Below the pieces are notes generated by a model. That model had not been told where the DNA came from. It did not search any database and saw nothing but the letters and a program-made list of their open reading frames with translations. From Bacteroidales bacterium (lineage in GTDB: Bacteria > Bacteroidota > Bacteroidia > Bacteroidales > Tenuifilaceae): a DNA stretch of 64,000 nt. The stretch spans positions 163,348-227,347 of the forward strand of contig JAFGDZ010000081.1 in the NCBI GenBank assembly GCA_016931855.1, given 5' to 3'. This document shows positions 36,621 to 46,006 of this stretch, one piece after another (position 1 is the stretch's first letter; each line of letters starts with the position of its first letter). The position numbers were made by a program, and so were the translations under genes.

Positions 36621-38267
36621 ATGAGCATGTTTTGTTTCCAATGCCAAGAGGCAGCAAAGGGTACTGGATGTACTATAAAAGGGGTTTGCGGAAAATCCGA
36701 CGACCTAGCCAACATGATGGATCTTCTTATGTTCACCATGAAGGGCATGAGCGTTTACTCAACCGCACTTCGTGAGCAGAAACAGTATGAGAATCCAGTT
36801 GTAAACAAGTTTATTTTCGATGGGCTTTTTGCTACCATCACCAATGCAAACTTCGATAAGAAGGTTTTTGAAACCCGCATTCTGCGCTCACTTGAGCTTC
36901 GCAACATGCTAAAGGCCGAGGCCGAGAAGCAGGGCGTTAAGGTTGACACCTCCTTTGAGGGTTGCACCTGGACTGGTAACCCAGACCAATTTGAGGCTAA
37001 AGCCGCAACTGTTGGCGTGCTAACCGAGAAGAATGAGGATATCCGCTCGCTAAGAGAGCTCGTAATCTACGGTGTTAAGGGTATGGCTGCTTACACTGAG
37101 CATGCTTATAATCTTGGTCACGAAGATGTTGCAAACTACGCTTTTATGCAGCGCGCACTTGCTGCTACTACTCAAAACCTTAGCGTTGATGAGCTAGTAG
37201 CGCTTACCCTTGAAACTGGTAAGTTTGGCGTTGGTGCAATGGCGCTTCTCGATAAGGCAAACACATCAAACTACGGTAACCCTGAAATTACAAAGGTTAA
37301 CATTGGGGTTAGCAACAAGCCCGGTATCCTAATTAGCGGTCACGACCTAAAGGATATGGAAGAGCTGCTTGCTCAAACCGAAGGTACCGGTGTTGATGTA
37401 TATACTCACAGCGAGATGCTTCCTGCAAACTACTACCCAGCATTTAAAAAGTATAAGCACTTTGTGGGTAACTACGGTAGCAGCTGGTGGCACCAAAAAG
37501 AGGATTTCGAGACCTTTAACGGCCCAATTCTTTTCACAACCAACTGTATTGTACCTCCTAGCGCAACATCAACCTATAAGGATAGAGTGTTTACCACAGG
37601 CGCTGCGGGTTACCCAGGTAGCAAGCACATTGCCAACCGCCAGCCAGGCAAGCAGAAGGATTTCTCAGAGATTATTGCTCTTGCTAAAACCTGCCAGCCT
37701 CCAGTTGAGATTGAGAAGGGCGAGATTGTTGGTGGATTTGCTCATGCACAGGTGTTTGCTCTTGCCGATAAGGTTGTTGATGCCGTTAAATCTGGTGCAA
37801 TCCGTAAGTTTATTGTAATGGCTGGTTGCGATGGTCGCATGAAGGATCGTAACTACTACACCGAGTTTGCTCAGAAGCTTCCAAACGATACCGTTATTCT
37901 TACCGCTGGTTGCGCTAAGTACCGCTACAACAAGCTACCATTAGGCGATATAGGAGGAATTCCTCGCGTGCTTGATGCTGGGCAGTGCAACGACTCATAC
38001 TCACTTGCTGTTATTGCGCTTAAGCTAAAAGAGGTGTTTGAGCTTAACGATATAAACGAGCTACCAATTGCTTACAACATTGCATGGTACGAGCAAAAGG
38101 CTGTAATTGTACTACTTGCGCTGCTATACTTAGGCGTTAAGAACATCCATCTAGGCCCAACACTCCCTGCATTCCTATCGCCAAACGTGGCAAACGTATT
38201 GGTTCAGAACTTTGGAATAGCTGGTATTACATCGGTTGACGAGGATATTAAATTATTAGTAGGATAA
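36621..38267 (+). CDS. hcp: Hybrid cluster protein (hydroxylamine reductase / S-nitrosylase type)
   Basis: From the ATG at 36621 this is 548 residues, the normal length; an in-frame upstream start at 36522 would add a poor leader and was rejected. The N-terminal cluster ligands are C5, C8, C17, C23 ([17 protein letters not shown]...), the CX2CX8CX5C pattern of class I Hcp. Later Cys sites of the hybrid cluster appear in [24 protein letters not shown] and AGQCNDSYS. Hcp reduces nitric oxide and hydroxylamine and protects anaerobes from nitrosative stress. It is cotranscribed with the ferredoxin and probably with the small [2Fe-2S] and cupin genes. Strict control through the FNR-type site is inferred. 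Confidence 0.97.
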   Translation: MSMFCFQCQEAAKGTGCTIKGVCGKSDDLANMMDLLMFTMKGMSVYSTALREQKQYENPVVNKFIFDGLFATITNANFDKKVFETRILRSLELRNMLKAEAEKQGVKVDTSFEGCTWTGNPDQFEAKAATVGVLTEKNEDIRSLRELVIYGVKGMAAYTEHAYNLGHEDVANYAFMQRALAATTQNLSVDELVALTLETGKFGVGAMALLDKANTSNYGNPEITKVNIGVSNKPGILISGHDLKDMEELLAQTEGTGVDVYTHSEMLPANYYPAFKKYKHFVGNYGSSWWHQKEDFETFNGPILFTTNCIVPPSATSTYKDRVFTTGAAGYPGSKHIANRQPGKQKDFSEIIALAKTCQPPVEIEKGEIVGGFAHAQVFALADKVVDAVKSGAIRKFIVMAGCDGRMKDRNYYTEFAQKLPNDTVILTAGCAKYRYNKLPLGDIGGIPRVLDAGQCNDSYSLAVIALKLKEVFELNDINELPIAYNIAWYEQKAVIVLLALLYLGVKNIHLGPTLPAFLSPNVANVLVQNFGIAGITSVDEDIKLLVG

Positions 38268-38284
38268 TTTTATAAAGAAACCTA

Positions 38285-38317
38285 CCCTGACAGGATTTAA
38301 AACCCTGTCAGGGTTTT
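38285..38317 (+). terminator. Terminator/attenuator after hcp
   Basis: CCCTGACAGG (38285-38294) pairs with CCTGTCAGGG (38304-38313), followed by TTTT. The next gene starts only 14 bases later, so partial read-through is likely. Confidence 0.7.
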
Positions 38318-38330
38318 AAACTTTACCGAT

Positions 38331-38510
38331 ATGGACGATAAAAAAATAGTATGCAACTGTATGGAAATTACATACGGCCAAATTGTAAAAGCAATCAAAG
38401 AAAAGGGTTGCAAAAATTTTGAGGATATTCAGCGCGAAACCGAAGCAGGAACTGTTTGTGGTTGTTGCGAGGATGATATCAACGACATAATTAAGGAACA
38501 CGTTAAATAG
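38331..38510 (+). CDS. BFD-type [2Fe-2S] ferredoxin, 59 aa
   Basis: A 59-residue protein with the BFD-like pattern C8-x-C10 (VCNCMEITYGQI) and C43-x2-C46 (TVCGCCEDDI), 32 residues apart, with the helix-turn-helix fold of bacterioferritin-associated ferredoxins. Such domains carry one [2Fe-2S] cluster and shuttle electrons. It sits between hcp and a cupin gene, 7 bases before the cupin ATG, so it should be cotranscribed with it. In context it may serve as an electron carrier or iron-sulfur sensor for nitrosative stress. Its small size makes it easy to miss. Confidence 0.85.
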   Translation: MDDKKIVCNCMEITYGQIVKAIKEKGCKNFEDIQRETEAGTVCGCCEDDINDIIKEHVK

Positions 38511-38517
38511 GACAACA

Positions 38518-38865
38518 ATGTCAGAGATTAAAGCAACGCATTTATCAACAGCTATTTTTAAGGACACTCCACATAAAGTAGATGTTAGGCAGATGTACAG
38601 CCAGCTCGATGCGCAGGCCATGCATATTACCCTACAACCCGGCGAATCGCTCAAACCGCATAAAACCCCAGTAGATGTGTTTTTCTATATACTAGAAGGC
38701 GCTCCAACTGTTCATATTGGAGATAATTCAACAGTTTTCACAAAGGATACATTAGTTGAAAGTCCAAAAGAAATTTTACACTACCTAAGCAATACCAGTA
38801 ATGAAATAGCACGAATACTTGTGGTAAAAACGCCAAACCCACAAGGCACTACACGGGTTCTGTAA
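38518..38865 (+). CDS. Cupin-domain protein (first copy)
   Basis: A 115-residue single-cupin protein. The first cupin motif is represented by PGESLKPHKTPVDVFFYILEG (H at the metal site) and the second by the PKEILHYLSN region. Cupins of this kind often bind Fe, Mn or Zn through His/Glu. It follows the [2Fe-2S] gene by 7 bases. Role in the hcp locus is unknown; metal or NO-linked chemistry is a guess. Confidence 0.82.
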   Translation: MSEIKATHLSTAIFKDTPHKVDVRQMYSQLDAQAMHITLQPGESLKPHKTPVDVFFYILEGAPTVHIGDNSTVFTKDTLVESPKEILHYLSNTSNEIARILVVKTPNPQGTTRVL

Positions 38866-39006
38866 TTTAGCATGCGCATTTGGCAATAACTGCAATGGCT
38901 CTATGTACTTTGGTTGCATAAAGCATTGCAGTTTTATTTGGTTGGCGAACTATTTTGCCCCTAAGCTGTTCTGTTTTGTAGGATAAAACTTAAAGATTAA
39001 TATACC

Positions 39007-39345
39007 ATGAGTGCAAACGAATTTCCAAAGGCCTCTAAGTTCAACTTTGTAAACGAGGTTGATTACAGCTATGGCGGCATTGTGAGCAAGAATGTATTGA
39101 AGCGTCCCACGGGTAATATTTCCCTGTTTGCGTTTGATAAGGGCGAGAGTCTAAGCACACACACAGCACCCTTTGATGCTACTGTTATGGTTCTTGAGGG
39201 TGGTGCTCGTGTAGTTATTGGCGGTGAGCCGCACGATTTGGTTGCAGGTGAAACTATTATTATGCCTGCAGGCATACCGCACTCGGTTGAGGCAACCCAG
39301 AAGTTTAAAATGCTACTTATAATGATAAAGGAGCAAAGCGTTTAA
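39007..39345 (+). CDS. Cupin-domain protein (second copy)
   Basis: A 112-residue cupin: KGESLSTHTAPFDATVMVLE (motif 1, H) and PHDLVAGETIIMPAGIPHSV (motif 2, H). Close to the classic small-cupin pattern seen next to hcp in other anaerobes. It is 141 bases downstream of the first cupin, with its own spacer, and is followed by a strong terminator. Sequence similarity to the first cupin is modest, so the two are not recent duplicates. Confidence 0.85.
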   Translation: MSANEFPKASKFNFVNEVDYSYGGIVSKNVLKRPTGNISLFAFDKGESLSTHTAPFDATVMVLEGGARVVIGGEPHDLVAGETIIMPAGIPHSVEATQKFKMLLIMIKEQSV

Positions 39346-39373
39346 ATTGTTGCTTTACAGTAATACTAAACTG

Positions 39374-39401
39374 GAGCAGGATGTAACGTCCTGCTCTTTT
39401 T
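39374..39401 (+). terminator. Terminator of the hcp locus
   Basis: GAGCAGGA (39374-39381) pairs with TCCTGCTC (39389-39396), loop 7 bases, then TTTTT. Confidence 0.85.
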
Positions 39402-39420
39402 GGGTATATATGTAGCAACA

Positions 39421-39759
39421 TTACTGGTTGGTTGCTTCCCCTCCTGCTTGGTAGGCAATAACCTCTACTGGAGTAATGGTTATGGTAAACCCCTTTTTAG
39501 CTTCGTTAAAAATCCACTTTATATGTGCAATAAGCACATCAAGCTTGTGGCGCTCATCAATCATCTCAATTATTATTGGCGCTTTCTCACATAGCTCGCT
39601 AAACATTTTGGTGCTAAGCTCGCTACCACTAGCGCCATACCCAACCAAACCACGGGTTAGTGATGCCCCAGCAATACCATGACGTTTGGCCTCAAGCGTA
39701 ATGGCCTCGTAAAGGGGCGTTCCCCTAAACATGTCGGTTGAGCTAATAAATATTTTCAT
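39421..39759 (-). CDS. DUF190 family protein (PII-like fold)
   Basis: A 112-residue protein from the ATG at 39759 (MKIFISSTDMFRGTPLYEAI); an ATG at 39786 would add nine residues not seen in the family. The motif ASLTRGLVGYGASG and IIEMIDERHKLDVLI are typical of DUF190 (COG1993), a PII-like ferredoxin-fold family often beside the fluoride channel gene crcB. No crcB is present here. It probably forms trimers and may bind a nucleotide, by analogy with PII proteins. Confidence 0.85.
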   Translation of the reverse strand: MKIFISSTDMFRGTPLYEAITLEAKRHGIAGASLTRGLVGYGASGSELSTKMFSELCEKAPIIIEMIDERHKLDVLIAHIKWIFNEAKKGFTITITPVEVIAYQAGGEATNQ

Positions 39760-39956
39760 GGAAACGGTTTGGCAGTTTGGTTTCATCGCACTTTATTTTA
39801 ATGGGTTTGTACAAATACGCTAAGGTGTATGTGGGTGGTACTCTAATTGGTTCGGAACAGGATGAAAGGCTATCCTAAAGTTACGTGCATTAGCCATTCA
39901 ACGCAATTTTTGAGGGGACTATGTGGCGAATAATTTGCGTTGCATACGTAAACGCA

Positions 39957-39987
39957 AAAGGGCTTATGGGTTGTTCCTAAGCCCTTT
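39957..39987 (-). terminator. Terminator of the TPR gene
   Basis: AAAGGGCTTA (39957-39966) pairs with TAAGCCCTTT (39978-39987), 11-base loop, T-rich tail on the minus strand (TTTTGCGTTT). Confidence 0.6.
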
Positions 39988-40014
39988 CCTATTTGGTGTA
40001 ATCAAATAGATGCG

Positions 40015-41199
40015 CTATTCTGACTTATAGTTTAAATAGGAGTCAATTGCCTCAAAAACGGGATAGTTACTAGGAAATTCCTTGCTGAATACCTCTTTAG
40101 CCATTGTGAAGTACCTATTGGCCTCATCAAAATTATTCTTTGTAAAGTAGCTATTGCCCAGGTAGAAGTATAGGTTCCCTGTAATTATGTTGTTGCTTTT
40201 ATTGCTATCTATTTGTGCTTTAAGAAACGATATAAGCTCATCGGGCTTATTGTTTTGCCAGTATATGTCCATCAAGTCTTGGTAAATTGTGGGGTTTTCT
40301 GGGGCAAGCAGAAAGAACTCAAGAGCTCTACCTAGCTGTGTATCCTTATTAAGCAACACTTCTAGGTTAAGTAGCGCTTTTAGGGTGTAGTAGTTTCCTG
40401 ATTGGATACTATCCGATGTAAGGCAGAATTCATGAGCTTTTTGGTAGTCCTTTTGCTCGTTGTAAGCAATGGCAATAATTCGGGCGGCATCGGCTTTTAG
40501 TGCGGATGTAACGTACTGTTTTAGCGCCTTGGTGGCATGCGCTACAGCCTTCTCTGGCTTGTTGCAAAGCAGGTATGCATATGATAGGTTGTAGTGGGTT
40601 GCAGGTGCCGAGTCGTTTAGCTCAACCGACTTTTCAAAGTAGGGAATTGCCGCCAAGTTATCACCTTGCATAAGGTAGCCGTAGCCAATGCCATATACCG
40701 ACCAGTAATCGAACACCCCATTCTCATATGCCGTTTTGTAGTACTGGGTAAACTTGGACACAATAAGCGAATCGCTAATAAACCAGCTATCGGGGTACTT
40801 AAGGTGAACCTCGTGGTAAAAGTAGCCCAGCATTTTATGAAGCTCGTAGTTGGTTGGGTGCGTATCAATTAAACGGAGTAAAATGGAGTCAACGGGGAAA
40901 GAGTACATGGAGTAGCTTCCCTCTTTTCCTCTGTAGTCCATAATGGTTTCGTTCTCCCCAAGATCTTTAAGCGCAAAGAGCTGGTGCATGATACTGCTTA
41001 CAAAGTAGTCGATAAAAATCTCCGATTTGGCTATTACAAGTTTCGGATTCTCGTTGTTGGGATCGGCCTCGTTAAGGAGCATTATAACGGAGTTGTACTT
41101 TTTGGCATCAACCAGCTGCTTAATTAGCTTTTGCGTTTCGTCTTGCGCAAACGAGGCTGTAACGTACAGCAGTAGGAGTAGGGTTATTCGCTTCTTCAT
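40015..41199 (-). CDS. Exported tetratricopeptide-repeat protein
   Basis: A 394-residue protein when started at the ATG at 41199, which gives a clean signal peptide (MKKRITLLLLLYVTASFAQ); the longer frame from 41253 adds 18 residues that would disrupt it. TPR-like helices follow from about 150 to the end (for example HYNLSYAYLLCNKPEKAVAH and LYFYLGNSYFTKNNFDEANR). The central part is less regular. No partner can be named. It stands alone between a DUF190 gene and a divergent M28 peptidase. Confidence 0.82.
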   Translation of the reverse strand: MKKRITLLLLLYVTASFAQDETQKLIKQLVDAKKYNSVIMLLNEADPNNENPKLVIAKSEIFIDYFVSSIMHQLFALKDLGENETIMDYRGKEGSYSMYSFPVDSILLRLIDTHPTNYELHKMLGYFYHEVHLKYPDSWFISDSLIVSKFTQYYKTAYENGVFDYWSVYGIGYGYLMQGDNLAAIPYFEKSVELNDSAPATHYNLSYAYLLCNKPEKAVAHATKALKQYVTSALKADAARIIAIAYNEQKDYQKAHEFCLTSDSIQSGNYYTLKALLNLEVLLNKDTQLGRALEFFLLAPENPTIYQDLMDIYWQNNKPDELISFLKAQIDSNKSNNIITGNLYFYLGNSYFTKNNFDEANRYFTMAKEVFSKEFPSNYPVFEAIDSYLNYKSE

Positions 41200-41440
41200 G
41201 GGAGTATTATTAGTCAATCCTGGTGTTTGTTTGGCTAATGTAGCAAAAAGCATTTAGAGATTATTTGCCCTCCTTAGTTTAGGTATTTAGACTTTGATTT
41301 TAGGGCGTTATAGGTTGAGCTTAGCTTGAATGGCATAGCGTAAAGCGATGTATTATCTATACATTACCTGTGTTTCATTCTTTATTTTGTTGATTATTTC
41401 TATTAATTAGAACGTATTCCAATGGTGTCGTCAACTTTCC

Positions 41441-41448
41441 TATCTTTG
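41441..41448 (+). promoter_or_regulatory. -7 element for the M28 peptidase gene
   Basis: TATCTTTG, an exact TAnnTTTG, 19 bases before the ATG. No clear -33 box. Confidence 0.4.
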
Positions 41449-41467
41449 CTTAACTAAACCACTAACC

Positions 41468-43081
41468 ATGCGAAAGTTTTTATACGTTACCCCTGTAATA
41501 CTTGTTGTGGCTTTCTTTACCTATAAATACCTAGGGAAAAGCGTTGACCCAATATCGTATAGCGGAATAGAGCAGGATTTGGTTGTTCTTGCTTCCGATA
41601 GCCTAGTGGGGCGTGCCCCTTTTTCCGTTGGCGAAAAGCGTACCCTTGCGTACCTTGAGAAGCGCATGAAGGAGATTGGCCTTAAGCCTGCCTTTGGCGA
41701 TAGCTACTTGCAGCCAGTTCCGCTGGTTGAAATTTGCACTAAGCTACCCGAAGTGCTTACCATTAGGAACGAGAAGTATATTGCAGGTGCTGATTACACG
41801 GCGTTTAGCACCATCTTGTCCGAGAAGGTAAGTATAGAGAACTCTCCCATAGTGTTTGTTGGATTTGGTATTGATGCTCCTGAGTATAACTGGAACGACT
41901 TTAATAGCCAGGATTTTACGGGTAAAACCATTGTTGTGCTGGTAAACGATCCTGGATACTACACCGACGACTCTACACTATTTCGTGGAAATGCTATGAC
42001 CTACTACGGCCGCTGGCGCTACAAGCTAGAGGAGGCCGAGCGTAAAGGAGCAACTGCTTGCCTCATTGTTCACGATGAGGGTGGAGCGGGTTACCCATGG
42101 GCAGTACCAAGTGTAGGGACTAACATGCCAGAGTATTACCTTAATAACAAATCTCTAGCCAATCAACGCTGCAAGCTAAAGGGGTGGATCTCGGCCGATG
42201 CTGCTCGTAGGCTATTTGCGTCGTGCGGGAAGAACTTCGATATGCTTAAGTATGCGGCCATGTTTCGCACATTTAAGCCCGTGCCGCTGGGTGCGATGCT
42301 AAACATTGAGGTGCAGAACTGCCATAAGGAGGATGTGTCGTACAACGTGGCGGGTTACTTTGAGGGAACTGTGCGTCCGCACGAGGCCGTAATTTACAGC
42401 GCACATTGGGATCACTTGGGCATTGGCCCTGTAGTAAACGGCGACTCAATTTACAACGGTGCTTCCGATAATGCTGCGGCAATGGCCTGGATGCTCTCCA
42501 TAGCACAGGCATATAAGGCGGCCGAACCAACAGAGCGTTCCGTGATGTTTTTTGCTCCAACTGCCGAGGAGGCTGGTATGCTGGGCTCAGAGTACTTTGT
42601 GGCCAATCCGCCCTTTGCGCACCGTAATATAGCTGCCGTGTTCAATTCGGATGTAATCCTTTTCCTTGGCAAATTTGCCGATGTTACAATTACTGGGTAT
42701 GGCCATTCCCAGCTGGATAGCCTAGTGGAGGTTGAGGCTAAGAAGCAGGGGCGCTACATTTGCCCCGATCCCAATCCAGAGAATGGCATGTTTTTCCGCT
42801 CGGACCAGCTGCCCTTTCTAAAAGCAGGTGTGCCCGCCATGTTTGCCAAGGGATATACCAATGCAGTTAGCCTTGGCAAGGATAGCACACGACTTGCCAT
42901 TGATGCCTACTGGCGTAATATCTACCATAAAACTGCCGATAACTACGTGCCATCGCGCGATAAACTACAAGGGGTTGTTGACGATGCCGTGCTGTTCTTT
43001 AACGTGGGCTATGGAATTGCTAACCATTCCCATTTTCCTGAGTGGAATAGGAGTAGTGAGTTTTATGTGGAGAGGAACTAG
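41468..43081 (+). CDS. M28-family zinc aminopeptidase with PA domain
   Basis: A 537-residue secreted or membrane-tethered peptidase with an N-terminal hydrophobic segment (about 5-20). A PA-type insert lies at about 110-230. The M28 core has the metal motifs SAHWDHLGIG (H, D), NGASDNAAAM (D) and APTAEEAGMLG (catalytic E and zinc E), with later ligands in FNSDVILF and YHKTADNY. M28 enzymes remove N-terminal residues from peptides and use two zinc ions. It precedes an AT-rich membrane gene by 26 bases. Confidence 0.92.
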   Translation: MRKFLYVTPVILVVAFFTYKYLGKSVDPISYSGIEQDLVVLASDSLVGRAPFSVGEKRTLAYLEKRMKEIGLKPAFGDSYLQPVPLVEICTKLPEVLTIRNEKYIAGADYTAFSTILSEKVSIENSPIVFVGFGIDAPEYNWNDFNSQDFTGKTIVVLVNDPGYYTDDSTLFRGNAMTYYGRWRYKLEEAERKGATACLIVHDEGGAGYPWAVPSVGTNMPEYYLNNKSLANQRCKLKGWISADAARRLFASCGKNFDMLKYAAMFRTFKPVPLGAMLNIEVQNCHKEDVSYNVAGYFEGTVRPHEAVIYSAHWDHLGIGPVVNGDSIYNGASDNAAAMAWMLSIAQAYKAAEPTERSVMFFAPTAEEAGMLGSEYFVANPPFAHRNIAAVFNSDVILFLGKFADVTITGYGHSQLDSLVEVEAKKQGRYICPDPNPENGMFFRSDQLPFLKAGVPAMFAKGYTNAVSLGKDSTRLAIDAYWRNIYHKTADNYVPSRDKLQGVVDDAVLFFNVGYGIANHSHFPEWNRSSEFYVERN

Positions 43082-43107
43082 AATGTGCTATTTAAAATTG
43101 CAAATAG

Positions 43108-45486
43108 GTGAATTATAATAAGGGAGTTTCTATAAAGGCTTTGTTTCAAAATAGATATATAAAGACTGGTGATTGCTGTGGCAATTTATTTGCTTTGCTT
43201 GTAATCTATATAATTACCTTTCCTGTTTTTGAGCCCGATTATAGCATTGGACTCGATGCATCATACTTTTGGGCTCTAAATTTTCTCTTTGATTCGAACT
43301 ACTCTGTGCTTAAAGGATTGATTTATCCTTTTGGCCCATTAGGTTTTTTAAAGAATGCAACAGTAGAGGGTATAAACCTAGAGATAGCGTTGCTATTTTA
43401 TTCTACTTTTAAAATATGGTTTTCATATAAGTTTATTAATTTTTATAGGCATTCGGATAATAGACTGGTTCTTTCCTATCTTATTCTGCTAATAATATTG
43501 ATGTTTGTGAATATTGACCTTATTATTATTGGTATTGTATTTATTTATGCCTTTTTATACGTCAATACGTTTAAATATAAACACATAACTCTGGCGGTTC
43601 TGGTTTCATTTTTGGGTTTTTGTATTAAAGTTTCAATTGGTGCCTCTAGTTTCTCTATCATCTTTATGGCCTTTGTAATTCAACAGGTGAAAAACCGAAA
43701 CCTTAAGCAGAGCCTAACTTTTATTTCAATAGCACTATTAAGCATCTTAATTATTGGTTTTATTGTTTTTCAGAACTTTTATTTACTCTGGAGTTATATA
43801 GTAAACGGTTTAAAACTTTCATTTGGTTACTCTTCTGCATTAGCTTTACACCCTAATAATAATTGGATTTTAATACTAACTTTCTTCGCGAGTGTTCTTT
43901 TTCCCACACTTTATATAAGAAAGGAAGGAGCTCGAAATGTATTCCTTTTATTGCTTCTTCCTTTATTTGCAATGTGGAAGCATGCAATGGTTAGACAAGA
44001 TTTCACGCACAGCCTAGTAATGTTTAACTTCCTTTTTCTGTATTGGGCATTATTAATAGCAGTTTCAGGGATTAGTACAAAAAAACTGATGTTCTTAGCC
44101 TTTGTTAGTCTCACATCCTTTCACATTAATATGCAGAATACCTGGAATTACAAGGTGTTATCCCTTGATATTAATGGTGTTTCTAATTTTCGGAAAACGC
44201 TGCTTGATTTTAAAAATTTTAAAACAAATTATATAAACATATCGAGAAATAATGTGAAACCCAGTGTACTCTCGCAGGATATTTTAGATATAGTTGGTAA
44301 GGGTACTATTGATTCATACCCATGGGAATTATCATATTTTGCGGCAAATAAGGAGTTAAACTGGAAGCCGAGACCTACGCTACAGGGAGGCAGTTTTGCT
44401 CGTTGGTTAGATTCCCTTACTGCACATGATTTTCGTGATAATGATGCCCCTGTGTTTCTCATCTTTCATTATGTTGAAGATAGGTGGAGAGGCAAACTAG
44501 GCTCTATTGATGATAGGTATCTTCTTAATGATAATCCTCAGGCTCTTTATAGCATACTTAATAACTATTTTTTGAAACTAAAAACCGATAAATTTCTTTT
44601 GCTGGAAAGAGGTAATCGGGAACAATTGCGGGTAGATTCTTTGTCTAAAGAAATGGATACTGAATGGGGAAAGTGGATTGAAATTGATGGTGAGACAAAG
44701 GGAATAACTCGCTTAAAAGTACTTGCCAAGCGAAATTTATTGGGAAAGACGGCTAATTTTTTCTATAAATCAGAACCCTATTATGTTGATTACTTGCTAA
44801 ATGACAACAGGATTTTTTCTTTCAGGTATGTTCCAGAAAATGCCAAAGATGGTATATGGGTTAACCCTTTTATTCGTTACCCCAATACTCAATTTCTTGA
44901 GCAAAAGGTTGTAAAAGTAAGGTTTAGGTGTACATATCCCTATTTAAATCAGAAAAGAATCACATATCGAATTGAGCGTATAAATTATAACGACAAGGGC
45001 TGTAAGACTAGCGATTTTAATGAGTTCTTTTGGAAAAGGGAAGAGGAGAAGGTTGATACTTTTATTTATCGCGTAGAAGATTTTGAGGGTAGAGTAAATG
45101 CAAGAACTTCGGATTTAATTAGTTTTTCTGGAAAAAAATCTAATGAAGTAAGGGCGCGAGGAGCTTTCTCTTATACCTATAATTTAGCATTAGACTCTTT
45201 GTGGAAGCTCGTACCAGAAAAATTGAACGCCGTTACTGTTGAAACCAATGTAAAATACCTTACACGTGGATCTGATGCCAAATTTGTTGTATCAACAACT
45301 GGAACTAGTGCCGATTTTTGGAAAGGTCGAATTCTCGATGCAACAGATGGTTGTTGGAGTGGTTCATTGCAGAGTATAGTTCTAGATAGACATTCGCACA
45401 GCAAAGGTTATTTGGAGATATATGTTTGGAATTTAAGTGCTGATGATGTATATATTGATGATATGCAGATGCTTATAAGAAATTAG
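43108..45486 (+). CDS. AT-rich polytopic membrane protein with large extracytoplasmic domain (unknown)
   Basis: A 792-residue protein read from a GTG at 43108. Residues about 20-345 contain roughly ten membrane segments (LLVIYIITFPVFEPDYSIGL, IILMFVNIDLIIIGIVFIYA) with charged loops typical of lipid-linked glycan or polymer enzymes (GT-C-like), but no family motif is clear. Residues about 345-792 are soluble and beta-rich, ending VYIDDMQMLIRN, like a carbohydrate-binding jelly roll. Codon third positions are strongly A/T, unlike both neighbours, which points to recent acquisition. The M28 peptidase lies 26 bases upstream. No function is assigned. Confidence 0.7.
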   Translation: MNYNKGVSIKALFQNRYIKTGDCCGNLFALLVIYIITFPVFEPDYSIGLDASYFWALNFLFDSNYSVLKGLIYPFGPLGFLKNATVEGINLEIALLFYSTFKIWFSYKFINFYRHSDNRLVLSYLILLIILMFVNIDLIIIGIVFIYAFLYVNTFKYKHITLAVLVSFLGFCIKVSIGASSFSIIFMAFVIQQVKNRNLKQSLTFISIALLSILIIGFIVFQNFYLLWSYIVNGLKLSFGYSSALALHPNNNWILILTFFASVLFPTLYIRKEGARNVFLLLLLPLFAMWKHAMVRQDFTHSLVMFNFLFLYWALLIAVSGISTKKLMFLAFVSLTSFHINMQNTWNYKVLSLDINGVSNFRKTLLDFKNFKTNYINISRNNVKPSVLSQDILDIVGKGTIDSYPWELSYFAANKELNWKPRPTLQGGSFARWLDSLTAHDFRDNDAPVFLIFHYVEDRWRGKLGSIDDRYLLNDNPQALYSILNNYFLKLKTDKFLLLERGNREQLRVDSLSKEMDTEWGKWIEIDGETKGITRLKVLAKRNLLGKTANFFYKSEPYYVDYLLNDNRIFSFRYVPENAKDGIWVNPFIRYPNTQFLEQKVVKVRFRCTYPYLNQKRITYRIERINYNDKGCKTSDFNEFFWKREEEKVDTFIYRVEDFEGRVNARTSDLISFSGKKSNEVRARGAFSYTYNLALDSLWKLVPEKLNAVTVETNVKYLTRGSDAKFVVSTTGTSADFWKGRILDATDGCWSGSLQSIVLDRHSHSKGYLEIYVWNLSADDVYIDDMQMLIRN

Positions 45487-45571
45487 CTGATTGCGATTTA
45501 GGTGAGACCATTATATTTTATTATATTGCAGTTGTGACTATACAATTAATGCATCATAAAAACAGAATAAT

Positions 45572-45868
45572 ATGACAGACAAAAAGAACTACCAAGAGAA
45601 GGCGCACAAAATGTTAGATGAACTTTTTGAGAGCATCTCCATGCTCGATAAGCGTGCGCAGGAGGCAAGCGGCAACGTTCGTGAGGGGCTAAAGGATACC
45701 ATTGAGGATTTAAAGCGCGAGAGCGAGGAGCTGAAAGGGAAATTTGCCAAGCTGTCGGAGGATGGCTCCGAGTCGTGGAGTGAGGTGCGCGATGGCTTTG
45801 ATAATGCCGCCTCGGCTCTTAACGATGCCTTTTTTAAGGCATGGAAAAAGTTTAATAGCAAGGAGTAG
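45572..45868 (+). CDS. Small helical protein, sll1863-like stress family
   Basis: A 98-residue highly charged, Ala/Glu/Lys-rich protein predicted to be two long amphipathic helices (LDELFESISMLDKRAQEASG, SWSEVRDGFDNAASALNDAF). The pattern matches the small sll1863-type coiled-coil family linked to stress. No cysteine, no signal peptide, so cytoplasmic. It is followed by a strong terminator and is probably monocistronic. Confidence 0.75.
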   Translation: MTDKKNYQEKAHKMLDELFESISMLDKRAQEASGNVREGLKDTIEDLKRESEELKGKFAKLSEDGSESWSEVRDGFDNAASALNDAFFKAWKKFNSKE

Positions 45869-45904
45869 GTTCAAGCTGTAGGGTAGCTCTTATTACCCTA
45901 ATAG

Positions 45905-45943
45905 GCAAAAGCCGTAATGGAAAAATCCCGTTACGGCTTTTGC
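45905..45943 (+). terminator. Terminator of the small helical protein gene
   Basis: GCAAAAGCCGTAA (45905-45917) pairs perfectly with TTACGGCTTTTGC (45931-45943), 13-base loop. T-run lies within the 3' arm. Confidence 0.8.
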
Positions 45944-45953
45944 TTAAATAAGG

Positions 45954-45983
45954 AAAAAGGGCCAGAGCAAACGCCCTGACCCT
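45954..45983 (-). terminator. Terminator of the RND efflux operon
   Basis: On the minus strand AGGGTCAG pairs with CTGGCCCT (one T-G pair), 10-base loop, followed by TTTTCC. It lies 24 bases past the last gene of the operon. Confidence 0.65.
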
Positions 45984-46006
45984 CTCCCAAGAGCTTAAGG
46001 AATCAG

